Positions 1 through 8,114 of a DNA stretch of 64,000 nt are shown one piece after another. This DNA comes from JALEFZ01 sp039817415 (lineage in GTDB: Bacteria; Bacteroidota; Bacteroidia; J057): contig JBCBVV010000006.1 in assembly GCA_039817415.1 (NCBI GenBank), positions 1 through 64,000 on the forward strand, written 5' to 3'. A program made the translations under genes and the position numbers. Numbering within the stretch: the first letter of the stretch is position 1; every line of letters starts with the position of its first letter. The notes under the pieces were generated by a model. It worked only from the letters and a program-made list of their open reading frames with translations, was not told the DNA's origin and ran no database searches.

Positions 1-157
1 TATAAAAGGAGAATTCTGCAAAAATGTATGAGGTTTCGTCTCTATCGAATACCCTCCTGTATTTTTTCTTACTATCAGCCAGCCACTCTTGAGAGGTGTA
101 AGTTTTTAGTGCTCTGAACTTATATTTTACAAAGTCTGGGGGTTTCTGATGCGCCAT
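1..157 (-). CDS. 5' end of an unknown protein-coding gene, cut by the left window edge
   Basis: From an ATG at 157-155 an open frame of 52 codons runs to the left edge without a stop. The predicted start is MAHQKPPDFVKYKFRALKTY, followed by a highly charged stretch containing TSQEWLADSKKKYRRVFDRD and then an aromatic stretch. The composition looks like a real protein, unlike the overlapping minus frame at 127-339. The stretch vaguely recalls the N-terminal part of Bacteroidota proteins annotated as AAA-family ATPases; that is a memory-based impression, so no function is assigned. A near-copy of codons 18-26 lies across the start codon (see the repeat at 83-179). The start would move if the gene really begins further inside. 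Confidence 0.5.
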   Translation of the reverse strand, partial: MAHQKPPDFVKYKFRALKTYTSQEWLADSKKKYRRVFDRDETSYIFAEFSFY

Positions 158-179
158 TCTTGCGAGGTGTAAGTGTTTA
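83..179. repeat. Pair of 26-bp direct repeats, one across a start codon
   Basis: Positions 83-108 and 154-179 match at 23 of 26 bases; both contain GAGGTGTAAG or its one-base variant. The offset is 71 bp, so the two copies fall in different frames. On the minus strand the downstream copy encodes TYTSQEW within the gene leaving the left edge, while the upstream copy overlaps that gene's proposed ATG. This looks like a small local duplication. Confidence 0.7.
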
Positions 180-496
180 ACAGATTTCTTGTGGGGAATA
201 CAAATTGGGATTTTTCAGTGATATCCTCAATGCCAGAAAGCATGGTTGGTGTAAGATTTTTGACCAATTCGTAAATAAATAAAACATGAACGGTTGAAAA
301 TGGAACAAATATTGCAACTATTGAGGCAGAATCAGCCAATATTCATGCTTGAATGGCAGATTCGTTTTGGGGTTAATTTTTTGTCCAACTGATTCTTCCA
401 TGGCGAGGATAGAATCATTTAACGGACAAGTTTAGAAAGAGCTGGCATCCCTCGAGCCAGTTTGGGGTAGACTATCAACATTTCCAACAAACACCA
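158..496. other. Intergenic region between divergent genes
   Basis: AT-rich stretch between the gene leaving the left edge and the AraC-type regulator. A 70-codon minus frame at 127-339 exists but lacks protein-like composition and overlaps the better frame at 1-157. The plus frame of the regulator stays open back to about 413, so upstream remnants of that gene may extend into this stretch. I see no convincing promoter. Confidence 0.4.
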
Positions 497-1027
497 ATGG
501 CTGCTTACAAGTGGCCTGAGAGAACTATGTCCTTTTGCCAGCTTTGGCAAAAAGGGTTGACAAATGTTGAATTTATTTTTTTGGCTAATACACTATTTAA
601 CAACGCTATCACAATGAAGTCGCGAATGATACCTAATCAAGCAAAGCTCCTTCAGCTCTATGACAAACATGCTGCCAATATGCTGCGTGAAGTCCCTCGT
701 TCTGATTCTTATACCGCAAGAGTGCACCGCATTCTTCTTCAAACACTACGTCAGAGTCCACCGGACATTGATAGCGTAGCTTATCAATTGCACATGAGTG
801 TACGTTCTCTTCAAATCAAGCTTAAAAATGAAGGAACCACTTATCAGCAAATTCTAAACAACCTTCGTAAGCGCCTGGCTATTGCTTATTTGCAGGAGCC
901 AAGAGTGAGCAAAGGCGAAATTGCACAAGTTCTTGGTTTTTCCGAGATCAGCGTTTTCTCTAGAACTTTCAAAAAATGGACTGGAAAATCTCCATCTGAA
1001 TATCAGGCGGCGATCAGCCTAAGGTAG
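497..1027 (+). CDS. AraC-family transcriptional regulator, shortened N-terminus (possible remnant)
   Basis: The C-terminal ~105 residues form a complete AraC/XylS DNA-binding unit: a first helix-turn-helix around VAYQLHMSVRSLQIKL and a second around IAQVLGFSEISVFSRTFKKW, ending with the typical TGKSPSEYQ. The N-terminal ~70 residues resemble only the tail of the AraC arabinose-binding-type sensor domain (a VEF element, then NAITMKS and a LLQLYDKHA helix). The stretch that normally separates the first two is missing. Family members with this domain are about 330-340 residues; this one is 176. The frame is open upstream to about 413 but shows no recognisable missing portion. It may be an internally deleted relic or a minimal regulator whose targets are not evident. 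A terminator follows. Confidence 0.6.
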   Translation: MAAYKWPERTMSFCQLWQKGLTNVEFIFLANTLFNNAITMKSRMIPNQAKLLQLYDKHAANMLREVPRSDSYTARVHRILLQTLRQSPPDIDSVAYQLHMSVRSLQIKLKNEGTTYQQILNNLRKRLAIAYLQEPRVSKGEIAQVLGFSEISVFSRTFKKWTGKSPSEYQAAISLR

Positions 1028-1060
1028 CGGTCCAAACCTATTGCAAACCAATTGTTATAA

Positions 1061-1094
1061 CTCTTCAGCTTTGGCGGGCTGAGGAGTTTTTTTT
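1061..1094 (+). terminator. Intrinsic terminator after the AraC-type gene
   Basis: A 9-bp stem (1061-1069 with 1078-1086, one mismatch) is followed by eight T residues at 1087-1094. It lies 33 bp after the AraC stop and directly abuts the MITE-like element. Confidence 0.8.
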
Positions 1095-1095
1095 A

Positions 1096-1254
1096 GAGAC
1101 TGTTTAGGCTTGTCATGTTTAGTTTACAGGCAGGATGTTAAGGTTCTCAGGCAGTATTTTTTGTGAGCTGTCGTGGGGCTAAAGGGAGAAAAAATGCAAA
1201 CTCAGGTTCTTGAAAAACAACTGTAAACAAGAAGGATACATCTTAAACGGTCTC
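1096..1254. mobile_element. MITE-like non-autonomous element, 159 bp
   Basis: The ends are imperfect terminal inverted repeats: GAGACTGTTTAGG at 1096-1108 against the reverse complement of 1242-1254, matching at 11 of 13. Both ends are flanked by TTA (1093-1095 and 1255-1257), which fits a 3-bp target duplication. GAGAC-type termini and TNA duplications are known for some IS5-family elements. There is no coding capacity. The left 48 bp recur inverted at 12104-12151. The upstream T run makes the left TTA a weak test of target duplication. Confidence 0.6.
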
Positions 1255-1352
1255 TTATTCTATTTCTATGCTAAGGGCTAGAAGAACTTAATCATCCTAC
1301 TCTCCATACAGGAGTCATGTAGAATATCTCTTCCGTTTTATATCTTGCGCCC

Positions 1353-2585
1353 ATGCCGCTCAAGATCCTACAAGTTTGCTCGAAACCTATCTGGCCCCCT
1401 AAAGATGGTGGGGTAAAAGCCATGCTCAGCATGACAAGAGGCTTCGCCAAGGCCGGACATGATGTACATGTCCTGATGATGAATACAGCCAAACATCGCA
1501 TTCAACTCAGAAATCTTCCACAAGACCTACAGTTAATGGCAAGTTTCTATGCCGTTGATGTACCTACGCAAATCAGAATAGGCGATATCCTGGCCAACTT
1601 TATCTTCTCTGCAGAAAAGTCCTACCACATTCAGCGTTTCACTTCCAAAGCCTTTCGACAGGAATTAGAAAGATTGCTCACCAAAGAGGGGTTTGATGTC
1701 GTCTTGCTGGAGTCATTATTCACCACACAGTATTCCGATTCCATCCGTGCCCATTCTGATGCTATTCTAGCCTATCGTGCTCACAATATTGAACACGAGA
1801 TTTGGAGTCGAAGGGCTGAAACAGAAAACAATCCCATAAAAAAATATGTGTTCAATGAGACCGCTCATCGCCTAAAGACGTATGAGAACAACACCTTTGC
1901 AGCCCAGCCATTTGATGTTATTGTCCCTATCACGGGGAAAGATTCTGGCCAGATTAAGAAAATGGGTGCTACCATTCCGCTAAAAGTGATTCCTTTTTCC
2001 ATAGATCTGGAAGAAATAGACGACAGTGAAGTAGCTACTGAACACCCTTCTGTATTTTTTATTGGTTCCATGGACTGGATTCCGAACCAGGAAGGGGTGG
2101 ATTGGTTCCTTTCCCAGGTTTGGCCTGGCATACACAAAAGATACCCGGATGTAAGGTTCTATCTCGCAGGGCGAAATATGCCGCAGAAATACAAGTCAAA
2201 TGAGAGGCTAAAAATCGAAGTTGTAGGGGAAGTAGACAGTGCAGCAGACTTTATCAAGTCAAAATCCATCATGGTAGCTCCTTTGTTGTCTGGTTCTGGC
2301 ATGCGGGTGAAGATCATTGATGGCATGACTTACGGAAAACCAACCGTGGCCACATCCGTCTCAGCGGAAGGACTTGGGATCCGTGATGGAGAGCACTTGA
2401 TGAAAACGGATGATCCCGATGAATTTATCGAACGGGTTGGAATGCTCATTGAGCATCAAGGGGTCTACGACATCATGAGTCAGAAAGCGAAGAAGTTTAT
2501 TTATGACAAGTTTGACCGAAACAAACAGATAGCTGATTTGGTCAGTTTCTTTGAAGATCAGATGAAGAAGAAAAAGGAAAAATAG
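1353..2585 (+). CDS. Family 4 (group 1) glycosyltransferase
   Basis: The 410-residue protein has the GT-B two-Rossmann layout. The N-terminal domain opens with a strand and the glycine-rich acceptor loop PPKDGGVKAM. The C-terminal donor-binding domain begins near FFIGSMDWIPNQEGVDWF and includes APLLSGSGMRVKIIDGMTYG, with the family's late-domain glycine and polar pattern and a following VSAEGLGI. This arrangement matches the PslH-like subgroup used in polysaccharide synthesis. Donor and acceptor cannot be read from sequence. The C-terminus ends in a lysine-rich tail. It stands alone: the flanking genes are a regulator remnant and a lipoprotein, so a polysaccharide locus is not evident. Confidence 0.85.
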   Translation: MPLKILQVCSKPIWPPKDGGVKAMLSMTRGFAKAGHDVHVLMMNTAKHRIQLRNLPQDLQLMASFYAVDVPTQIRIGDILANFIFSAEKSYHIQRFTSKAFRQELERLLTKEGFDVVLLESLFTTQYSDSIRAHSDAILAYRAHNIEHEIWSRRAETENNPIKKYVFNETAHRLKTYENNTFAAQPFDVIVPITGKDSGQIKKMGATIPLKVIPFSIDLEEIDDSEVATEHPSVFFIGSMDWIPNQEGVDWFLSQVWPGIHKRYPDVRFYLAGRNMPQKYKSNERLKIEVVGEVDSAADFIKSKSIMVAPLLSGSGMRVKIIDGMTYGKPTVATSVSAEGLGIRDGEHLMKTDDPDEFIERVGMLIEHQGVYDIMSQKAKKFIYDKFDRNKQIADLVSFFEDQMKKKKEK

Positions 2586-2662
2586 GGCCATTTCATCTAA
2601 ATGTCTTGTAGATGCTAGGCATCACCTGCTTCAGCTGACTTTATTAACACGAATCAAACATT

Positions 2663-3643
2663 ATGAGAAATCTATTTATCATATCCTCCCTATGCCTTCT
2701 CTTTTCTTGCCAAGCTCCCACAGGAAATGAACAGGCAGCCCTCGAAAGAGTAGATCAAAAAGCCTTAAAAACAGCCATGAATAAGGCTGAGGAAGCAACA
2801 GGACAAGCGGCTTCTGACGATTATTGGTTTCAGGGAAAAGCCGAGCTCAACCATTATGAGGTAAAGCAAAATAGATACAGAGATGTACACGAGGGTGAGG
2901 CCATTGTCGTATTTGTATCTGAGGACTTTCTGGTGGACAAGCAGGTCAAAAATGACTACTACAGAAATCCGAATAGCACCTCCATCATCAAGACCAATAA
3001 ATTGCTACGCTTTCCCACTGGGATTTATGATTATTCCTTGATGACTTCCGTATTTACCCCTTTTGATCAGCAGAAATTTGACAAAAGTCTAAAGGTAACC
3101 CATACAGCCCAGGACTGGTGTGGACAGGGATTCTTGCAATTCAACAAACAGGATGAAGGCTATAAGATCAACTCATTTTCCTATTTTGAGAGTGAAGGGG
3201 ATGTTCAAAAGCAGTTGGGGAATGTGATGTTAGAAGATGAATTGTTCAACCTGATCCGCTTGAATCCTGCAAACGTACCATTAGGGAAGCAAGAAATGGT
3301 TCCTTCAGCGGATGTATTGAGAATGTTGCACTTACCGCTGGCTCCAAGGCAGGCAAAATTGAGCATGGAGGATTATGAAAGAGAAGCCTTTGAGGGCAAT
3401 AAATTAAGGGTATTGAAGGTGTCCTATCCTGAAATCAACAGAACCTACAACATATTTTTTGAAGGTGTCGCTCCATATCAAATTGTAGGATGGGAGGATG
3501 AGTATCCTTCGGCATTTGACAAAAGGCCAAGGAAAACTACCGCTAAAAGGACACATAAAAGACTTTCTGCTTACTGGGGAGAGAATGCTCTTTCTGATCA
3601 GAAATTGAGAAAGGAATTTGGCTTAAAATCCTTCCTTAAATAA
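2663..3643 (+). CDS. Conserved Bacteroidota lipoprotein of unknown function
   Basis: The first residues form a short lipoprotein signal (hydrophobic core then LLFSC), so the mature protein should be anchored at Cys16. The 326-residue body contains GEAIVVFVSEDF, a region around TGIYDYSLMTSVFTP, and QDWCGQGFLQFN. I recall a Bacteroidota lipoprotein family with this pattern, sometimes mislabelled septum formation inhibitor Maf; there is no true Maf domain here. No catalytic motif is visible. It lies 77 bp after the glycosyltransferase and ends at a bidirectional terminator. Confidence 0.7.
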   Translation: MRNLFIISSLCLLFSCQAPTGNEQAALERVDQKALKTAMNKAEEATGQAASDDYWFQGKAELNHYEVKQNRYRDVHEGEAIVVFVSEDFLVDKQVKNDYYRNPNSTSIIKTNKLLRFPTGIYDYSLMTSVFTPFDQQKFDKSLKVTHTAQDWCGQGFLQFNKQDEGYKINSFSYFESEGDVQKQLGNVMLEDELFNLIRLNPANVPLGKQEMVPSADVLRMLHLPLAPRQAKLSMEDYEREAFEGNKLRVLKVSYPEINRTYNIFFEGVAPYQIVGWEDEYPSAFDKRPRKTTAKRTHKRLSAYWGENALSDQKLRKEFGLKSFLK

Positions 3644-3673
3644 AGGCTAAGCAGAGATAAGCATAGACATAAA

Positions 3674-3697
3674 AAATCCCGGCCTAGGCCGGGATTT
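3674..3697. terminator. Bidirectional terminator between convergent genes
   Basis: A perfect 24-bp palindrome centred on CCTAGG, with A-rich sequence on the left and T-rich sequence on the right. It sits between the lipoprotein gene (plus) and the RRM protein gene (minus), so it can end transcription both ways. Confidence 0.85.
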
Positions 3698-3726
3698 CAT
3701 TTTAACTGTTCAATTTTTTCTTTCTA

Positions 3727-4179
3727 CTAATAGAAACGATCATCTCTATCGTTTCTGTCGCGGCCACCGCCTCTGCTATCTCTGTATCCACCGCCACCGC
3801 CGCCTCTGCGGTCGTTGCCGTATCCACCACCGCCTCTGCGATCGCCACCACGGTCTCTGTAACCGCCGCCGCCACCGCCGCTGCGATAACCACCGCCGCC
3901 GCCGCCGCTTCTATATCCTCCGCCTCCGCCGCCATTTCCTCTTGGCTCGGCTTTCTTTGCTACAATAGTACGTCCATCCAATACAGATCCATTCAACTGG
4001 TCAATGGCTTCTTGACCTGCTTCGTCATCGGGCATTTCTACAAATCCATACCCTTTTGAACGGCCAGTTTCACGATCCATGATGATCTTTACGGAGCTGA
4101 CCTCACCGAATAATTCGAAAGCTGACTGAAGCGTAGATTCCTCAGTGTCATAATTTAGCTTCGCTACAAAAATGTTCAT
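3727..4179 (-). CDS. Glycine-rich RNA-binding protein with one RRM
   Basis: Residues 1-80 form a single RNA recognition motif with RNP2 (IFVAKL, residues 3-8) and RNP1 (KGYGFVEM). The C-terminal ~65 residues are Gly/Arg/Tyr-rich with repeated GGGGGGYRSG-type units and Arg-Gly boxes, ending DRDDRFY. Such small RRM proteins occur in Bacteroidota and cyanobacteria, where several are cold-induced and thought to bind single-stranded RNA. The repeats are visible in the DNA as GC-rich tracts that stand out from the AT-rich surroundings. The gene is monocistronic. An in-frame-shifted alanine-rich frame in the same DNA is only a by-product of the repeats. Confidence 0.9.
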   Translation of the reverse strand: MNIFVAKLNYDTEESTLQSAFELFGEVSSVKIIMDRETGRSKGYGFVEMPDDEAGQEAIDQLNGSVLDGRTIVAKKAEPRGNGGGGGGYRSGGGGGGYRSGGGGGGYRDRGGDRRGGGGYGNDRRGGGGGGYRDSRGGGRDRNDRDDRFY

Positions 4180-4753
4180 AAAAAAGTTATAAAAAACAAT
4201 AAAAGGCTAATAATCAAATAATTAAATACAATTGTAGCAAAACTCTTTTGGAGGTTGTTGATTCATTTCAAAAAAATAAAGCTACTGGTTTAATGCTGTT
4301 ACAATGTACCTATAACTAATGCAGTTACAAAGAAAAGATAAACAATTTCAAGCCATGAAGAAAGATTATTCTAAAAACTTCATCCGCTGGCATATACGTA
4401 AGGCGAATACTTTCTCACTAAGATCGTACCCTTTCACCCTTGAAAAAATTTCATTTTTTAGGTGATACTCCTAAATTTCGTAATAAAATCAACCTCCAGT
4501 GTCAATTTTTCATGCCTTCCAACACATGTCTAAGCTTTCCATACACACAAACGAATCCTAGACCAAAAGGTTAAGAAACCTGTATCTAAAGGCACATAAA
4601 ATATCCCATTTTCCCAACCTTTTATTTCTGGGCATGTTGCACAAAAAAGCAAGGATGTTTTTTTTGTAAAATTTTCCTCGCCCTATTCCCCAAATCAAAA
4701 AAAATTCCGTTTTTCGACCGCTTATTTACATGTAGACTTTGGTTTCAGTCAAA
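4180..4753. other. Long AT-rich intergenic region between divergent genes
   Basis: About 570 bp upstream of both the RRM gene (minus) and arginine decarboxylase (plus). No open frame, tRNA or strong hairpin is visible. The minus side presumably carries the RRM gene's leader, but I cannot place a consensus promoter: the best -7-like match has the wrong spacing. On the plus side a TAGACTTTG sequence just before the decarboxylase resembles a -7 box with one extra base. Confidence 0.4.
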
Positions 4754-6163
4754 ATGAAAAATACCTATTTCGACCTGATTGATCAATCCTACTACTTCCC
4801 ACAGGAAGGATTTGATCTCAGGGGAAATTACCTGACTTTTCATGGTATATCCATCAAATATTTGATTCAAAAATACGGTACGCCTTTTAGGCTTTGGTAT
4901 TTACCACGTATCAGCGAACAAATTAAGCGAGCCAGGAACTTATTTAATCGTTCCATCAAAAGACATAATTATCAGGGTAACTATCATTTTGCCTATTGCA
5001 CCAAATGCTGCCACTTCTCCCATGTCATCACTGCTGCTTTACAAGAAAATGTTCAGATAGAAACCTCTTCTTCCTTTGATATTGATCTCATTTGGAAGCT
5101 CTACCAACAAGGCAAGCTGGATAAATCTACCATTCTCATCCACAATGGCTACAAAACAGCAGCTTATCTAGAGAAGATCATTCGCCTTAGAAAGGAAGGA
5201 TTCTCCCATTCAATTACCATCTTGGATTCTAAAAATGAATTGGAACGTCTGATTGAAGCCGGAAAGGACCTTAACGAAAAACTTCAAATTGGCATCCGAA
5301 TGGCCATCAATGAAGAGCCTAAATCCTCTTACTATACCTCTAGGCTAGGCATTCCTCAAAAGGAAATCATTGAGTTCTTAGAAGAGTCTATCCTAGGAAA
5401 TGATGCGGTGGAACTCCAAATGCTCCACTTCTTCGTGGATGCAGGCATTAAAGACAATCTATATTATTGGGGTGAGTTCCAAAAGGCACTTAAGCTGTAC
5501 GTCCAGCTGAAAAAGCTATCTCCCAACCTACAAGCATTGAACTTAGGCGGCGGTTTCCCGATTCGTAATAATCTTGGCTTCACCTATGACTACGAAGGGA
5601 TGATCAATGGAATCATCCAAAATATCAAAGAAGTCTGTGTACAAGAAAGTATACCTGAGCCAGATATTTTTACAGAGTTTGGGAAATATACCGTAGGTGA
5701 AAGCGGAGCGATTATTTTTTCTGTGCTGGAACAAAAACAACAAAACGATGCCGAGCTTTGGTACATCATCGACAATAGCCTGATGAATACCATTCCAGAT
5801 GCCTGGTCGATTTTCGAAAAGTTCATTCTCCTTCCCGTTAACAAATGGAAGAATGAATACACCCGAGTCAATACAGGGGGAATTAGCTGTGATCACTCTG
5901 ATTACTACAATTCGGAAGACCTCAACCAACAGGTTCACCTGCCGAAAATACAGGAGGGTGAGGATGAGCCATTGTATGTAGGCTTTTTCCACACTGGGGC
6001 GTACCAAGATGCAATTAGCGGCTATGGAGGAATCAAACATTGTCTCATTCCATCCCCTAAGCACATCATCATTGATCGAGACGAAACGGGTAATTTTGTA
6101 GATAGAGTCTACAGAAATGAACAGACGATAGATGACATGATGAGTATTCTAGGATATGAATAA
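4754..6163 (+). CDS. Arginine decarboxylase, PLP-dependent fold type III
   Basis: The protein belongs to the alanine-racemase-fold decarboxylases. The PLP lysine is K84 in HFAYCTKCCHF, and the phosphate-binding glycine loop is NLGGGFPIRNN. A C-terminal sheet domain follows, with FHTGAYQDAISGYGG near the end. The whole sequence resembles the ~465-residue Bacteroidota arginine decarboxylase group that begins MKNxYxDLIxQS, which would make agmatine for polyamine synthesis. Diaminopimelate decarboxylase is the main alternative. I start at the ATG at 4754 because it gives this conserved beginning; a TTG at 4739 would add five residues. No polyamine partner gene is adjacent, and a sensor-kinase gene converges on it 3 bp away. 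Confidence 0.82.
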   Translation: MKNTYFDLIDQSYYFPQEGFDLRGNYLTFHGISIKYLIQKYGTPFRLWYLPRISEQIKRARNLFNRSIKRHNYQGNYHFAYCTKCCHFSHVITAALQENVQIETSSSFDIDLIWKLYQQGKLDKSTILIHNGYKTAAYLEKIIRLRKEGFSHSITILDSKNELERLIEAGKDLNEKLQIGIRMAINEEPKSSYYTSRLGIPQKEIIEFLEESILGNDAVELQMLHFFVDAGIKDNLYYWGEFQKALKLYVQLKKLSPNLQALNLGGGFPIRNNLGFTYDYEGMINGIIQNIKEVCVQESIPEPDIFTEFGKYTVGESGAIIFSVLEQKQQNDAELWYIIDNSLMNTIPDAWSIFEKFILLPVNKWKNEYTRVNTGGISCDHSDYYNSEDLNQQVHLPKIQEGEDEPLYVGFFHTGAYQDAISGYGGIKHCLIPSPKHIIIDRDETGNFVDRVYRNEQTIDDMMSILGYE

Positions 6164-6166
6164 CCC

Positions 6167-7498
6167 TTAGGAAAGCTCTGCCGGATCAAGCTCCGCCAAC
6201 AAGTTTCGGGAAAGAGTTATCAGAAACTCAGAACCTTGTTCGGGGGCAGACACCACCTCTATGGCTCCCTGGTATTTCTCCACTATTTTTTGACAGAGAC
6301 CTAAGCCATTCCCCGCTCCCTTAAACTCATGATCGGAGTGTAAGCGTTTAAAGAATTGAAAAATATCCTGTTGGTATTCAACAGGTATTCCGATTCCATT
6401 GTCCTTGACATGAAAGCGAATAAATCGGGTATCCTGCGTCATTCTTATGCTGACCATTGGCTTGGGAGAGTGGTTGAATATTAACCCATTTTCAATCAGG
6501 TTACTAAACAAGGTTATAAAATCTTGTTTGACCACTCTAATAGAAGGAAGATGTTCAAAATGGATTTCAGCTCCCCTTTCTTCGATTAGCTTTTTGTTTT
6601 GCTCAATCACCCCATCCATTAATTCATTCATATCTACCACTTCAATCTCATCGTAAGATAAGCCAACCCGTTTAAACTCTAGGATATCCTGAATTAGGTC
6701 ATACATTTTCCCAGAGCTGATTTTGGCATACGAAATATCTTCGTTGATTGCCTGAAGGTTATTCTGAGAAATATGTCTTTCTACGAGGTCAAGATTTGAG
6801 ATAATTCCCCTTAGTGGCTTCTTCAAATCTTTGGATGCTTGGTAGGTAAATTGATCGGATTGGATTCTTCCTTCTTCAAGTGCAGAATTCTTCTCTTCTA
6901 GGTCTTGGATAATCGCTAGATTTTGTCGCTCGAATTTCCGTACCTCTCTCAGATATAGTAAGACAATCAATCCCAGGGCAATCAACACGATGGGAAAAGT
7001 GATGATCTCGTCATAAGGATTCACCTTAACATCTTGTTCTCTGACAAGATTGATCACGACGAGCTTACTCACCATAAAAAGAAGGGTGATATACGCAATG
7101 GCTATTACTTGTATGCTTTGCCGATTTTCGTAGAGAATAAAGGCGGTGAGCCCTGAAGCTGCAAAGATATTTACCTCACCAAAATTACCCCCAAGAACTA
7201 CAACTGCGACAGCCATGTAAGTAGGAAATACAAAGGAGGCCAAAAATCTATTTGCGAGGTGTTGTTTTCTGTAAGCCAGGTAGAGGGAAAACATCATAAA
7301 ACACATGCTCCCTAAATCCACTAGGATTTGGGTCCACCCTGTAAAGAAAATAAAGTAGGTTGGCATGGTTAGAATCGTAACCAATAAGGCAAAAAACACC
7401 AATTGGTTAAGCAAACGTACTTTAGCTACATGTTCTCCCAACTCTGTCCTATCCACCCCAATGTTGGTGATATCAGACCAGAATTTATTTAGGTTCAT
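6167..7498 (-). CDS. Membrane sensor histidine-kinase-like protein with lysine in place of the H-box histidine
   Basis: About six transmembrane helices occupy residues 28-190, followed by a coiled-coil linker, a dimerisation helix pair and a HATPase_c domain. The ATPase side looks intact: N box NLIENGLIF, G1 VKDNGIGIPVE and G2 GAGNGLGL. The dimerisation motif reads FTYQASKDLKKPLRGI, so the usual phospho-accepting histidine (SHDLK in relatives) is K223, encoded AAA at 6832-6830. It could therefore bind ATP but should not autophosphorylate in the usual way; it may signal allosterically or as a heterodimer. No response regulator is adjacent. The 443-residue length is normal. Confidence 0.82.
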   Translation of the reverse strand: MNLNKFWSDITNIGVDRTELGEHVAKVRLLNQLVFFALLVTILTMPTYFIFFTGWTQILVDLGSMCFMMFSLYLAYRKQHLANRFLASFVFPTYMAVAVVVLGGNFGEVNIFAASGLTAFILYENRQSIQVIAIAYITLLFMVSKLVVINLVREQDVKVNPYDEIITFPIVLIALGLIVLLYLREVRKFERQNLAIIQDLEEKNSALEEGRIQSDQFTYQASKDLKKPLRGIISNLDLVERHISQNNLQAINEDISYAKISSGKMYDLIQDILEFKRVGLSYDEIEVVDMNELMDGVIEQNKKLIEERGAEIHFEHLPSIRVVKQDFITLFSNLIENGLIFNHSPKPMVSIRMTQDTRFIRFHVKDNGIGIPVEYQQDIFQFFKRLHSDHEFKGAGNGLGLCQKIVEKYQGAIEVVSAPEQGSEFLITLSRNLLAELDPAELS

Positions 7499-8114
7499 AA
7501 TTCACGAACTGATTCGAACGTTCAACAATGATTTTCAGGCTTCGTCTAGGCAGGTGATTAATCAATTGGATGAGCATAGCCAGCAAGAATTTATGACAAA
7601 GTTCTTACAGGTCTAGAGCTAGGGGTAATTCTAGCCACTAAATTATCATTTAAACAGCTCATTTAAAAATTTTATTTCCTCCAATTAAATTATTTCCTCC
7701 ACCTATTGATCCAATTATTATACTGTCTCAAAAATCGAAAAAATGAAATACCCCGACTACTCCCTTTTACACACTCTGCTCTTAATCAGCGAGTTACGCC
7801 CAACCCTTTACTTAAACACTAATTAAGTGCTATCATAACGAGACCGTATATTTTTTCGACTTTTCGCTTAATTCGAGTATCAGGATTACTCTTTTGACCG
7901 CTTACCAAAGAAAGGCTAGCACTAAAGAGGTAAGGTTGATAGAAATATTCATTCCCTGAAAATATAAATAGTCCTCAAGTAAATTTCACATCCCATTGAT
8001 TCAATTGTCGAATTAATTAGCCCAAACTGATGGATTTTATGCCTTATCAGATCAAATGGCTTTTCATATTTTTTCTATTTTCAAGCTACCAACTATCCTA
8101 TACAGCCATTGACC
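7499..8114. other. Long intergenic region, no gene supported
   Basis: About 615 bp between the divergently transcribed kinase-like gene and the M28 peptidase. Two loosely inverted segments (around 7722-7742 and 7843-7862) share TCGAAAAAAT and GAGAC-like ends, a faint hint of another small element. A 40-codon hydrophobic frame begins at 8031 but overlaps the peptidase start in another frame and is not convincing. I can place no promoter. Confidence 0.35.

Larger units (their letters stand above)
1028..1352. other. Intergenic region holding a terminator and a MITE-like element
   Basis: Between the AraC-type gene and the glycosyltransferase. The contents are the terminator at 1061-1094, the element at 1096-1254, and about 100 bp of AT-rich sequence before the glycosyltransferase start with no promoter I can call. 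No gene is supported here. Confidence 0.6.

Noticed and set aside
127..339. A 70-codon minus-strand frame near the left edge
   Set aside because: It has a TTG start, ends in a repeated segment, and overlaps a better-looking coding frame (1-157). Composition is not convincing.
3702..3935. Alanine-rich frame inside the RRM gene
   Set aside because: It is a frame-shifted reading of the glycine-rich repeats; the RRM frame has clear RNP motifs.
7365..7616. Plus-strand frame across the kinase-like gene's start
   Set aside because: Most of it is antisense to the kinase-like gene; the unique tail is too short and low in quality.
7722..7862. Possible second small inverted-repeat element between the kinase-like and M28 genes
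   Set aside because: Only about 10 matching bases and GAGAC-like ends; not enough to call, and no target duplication.
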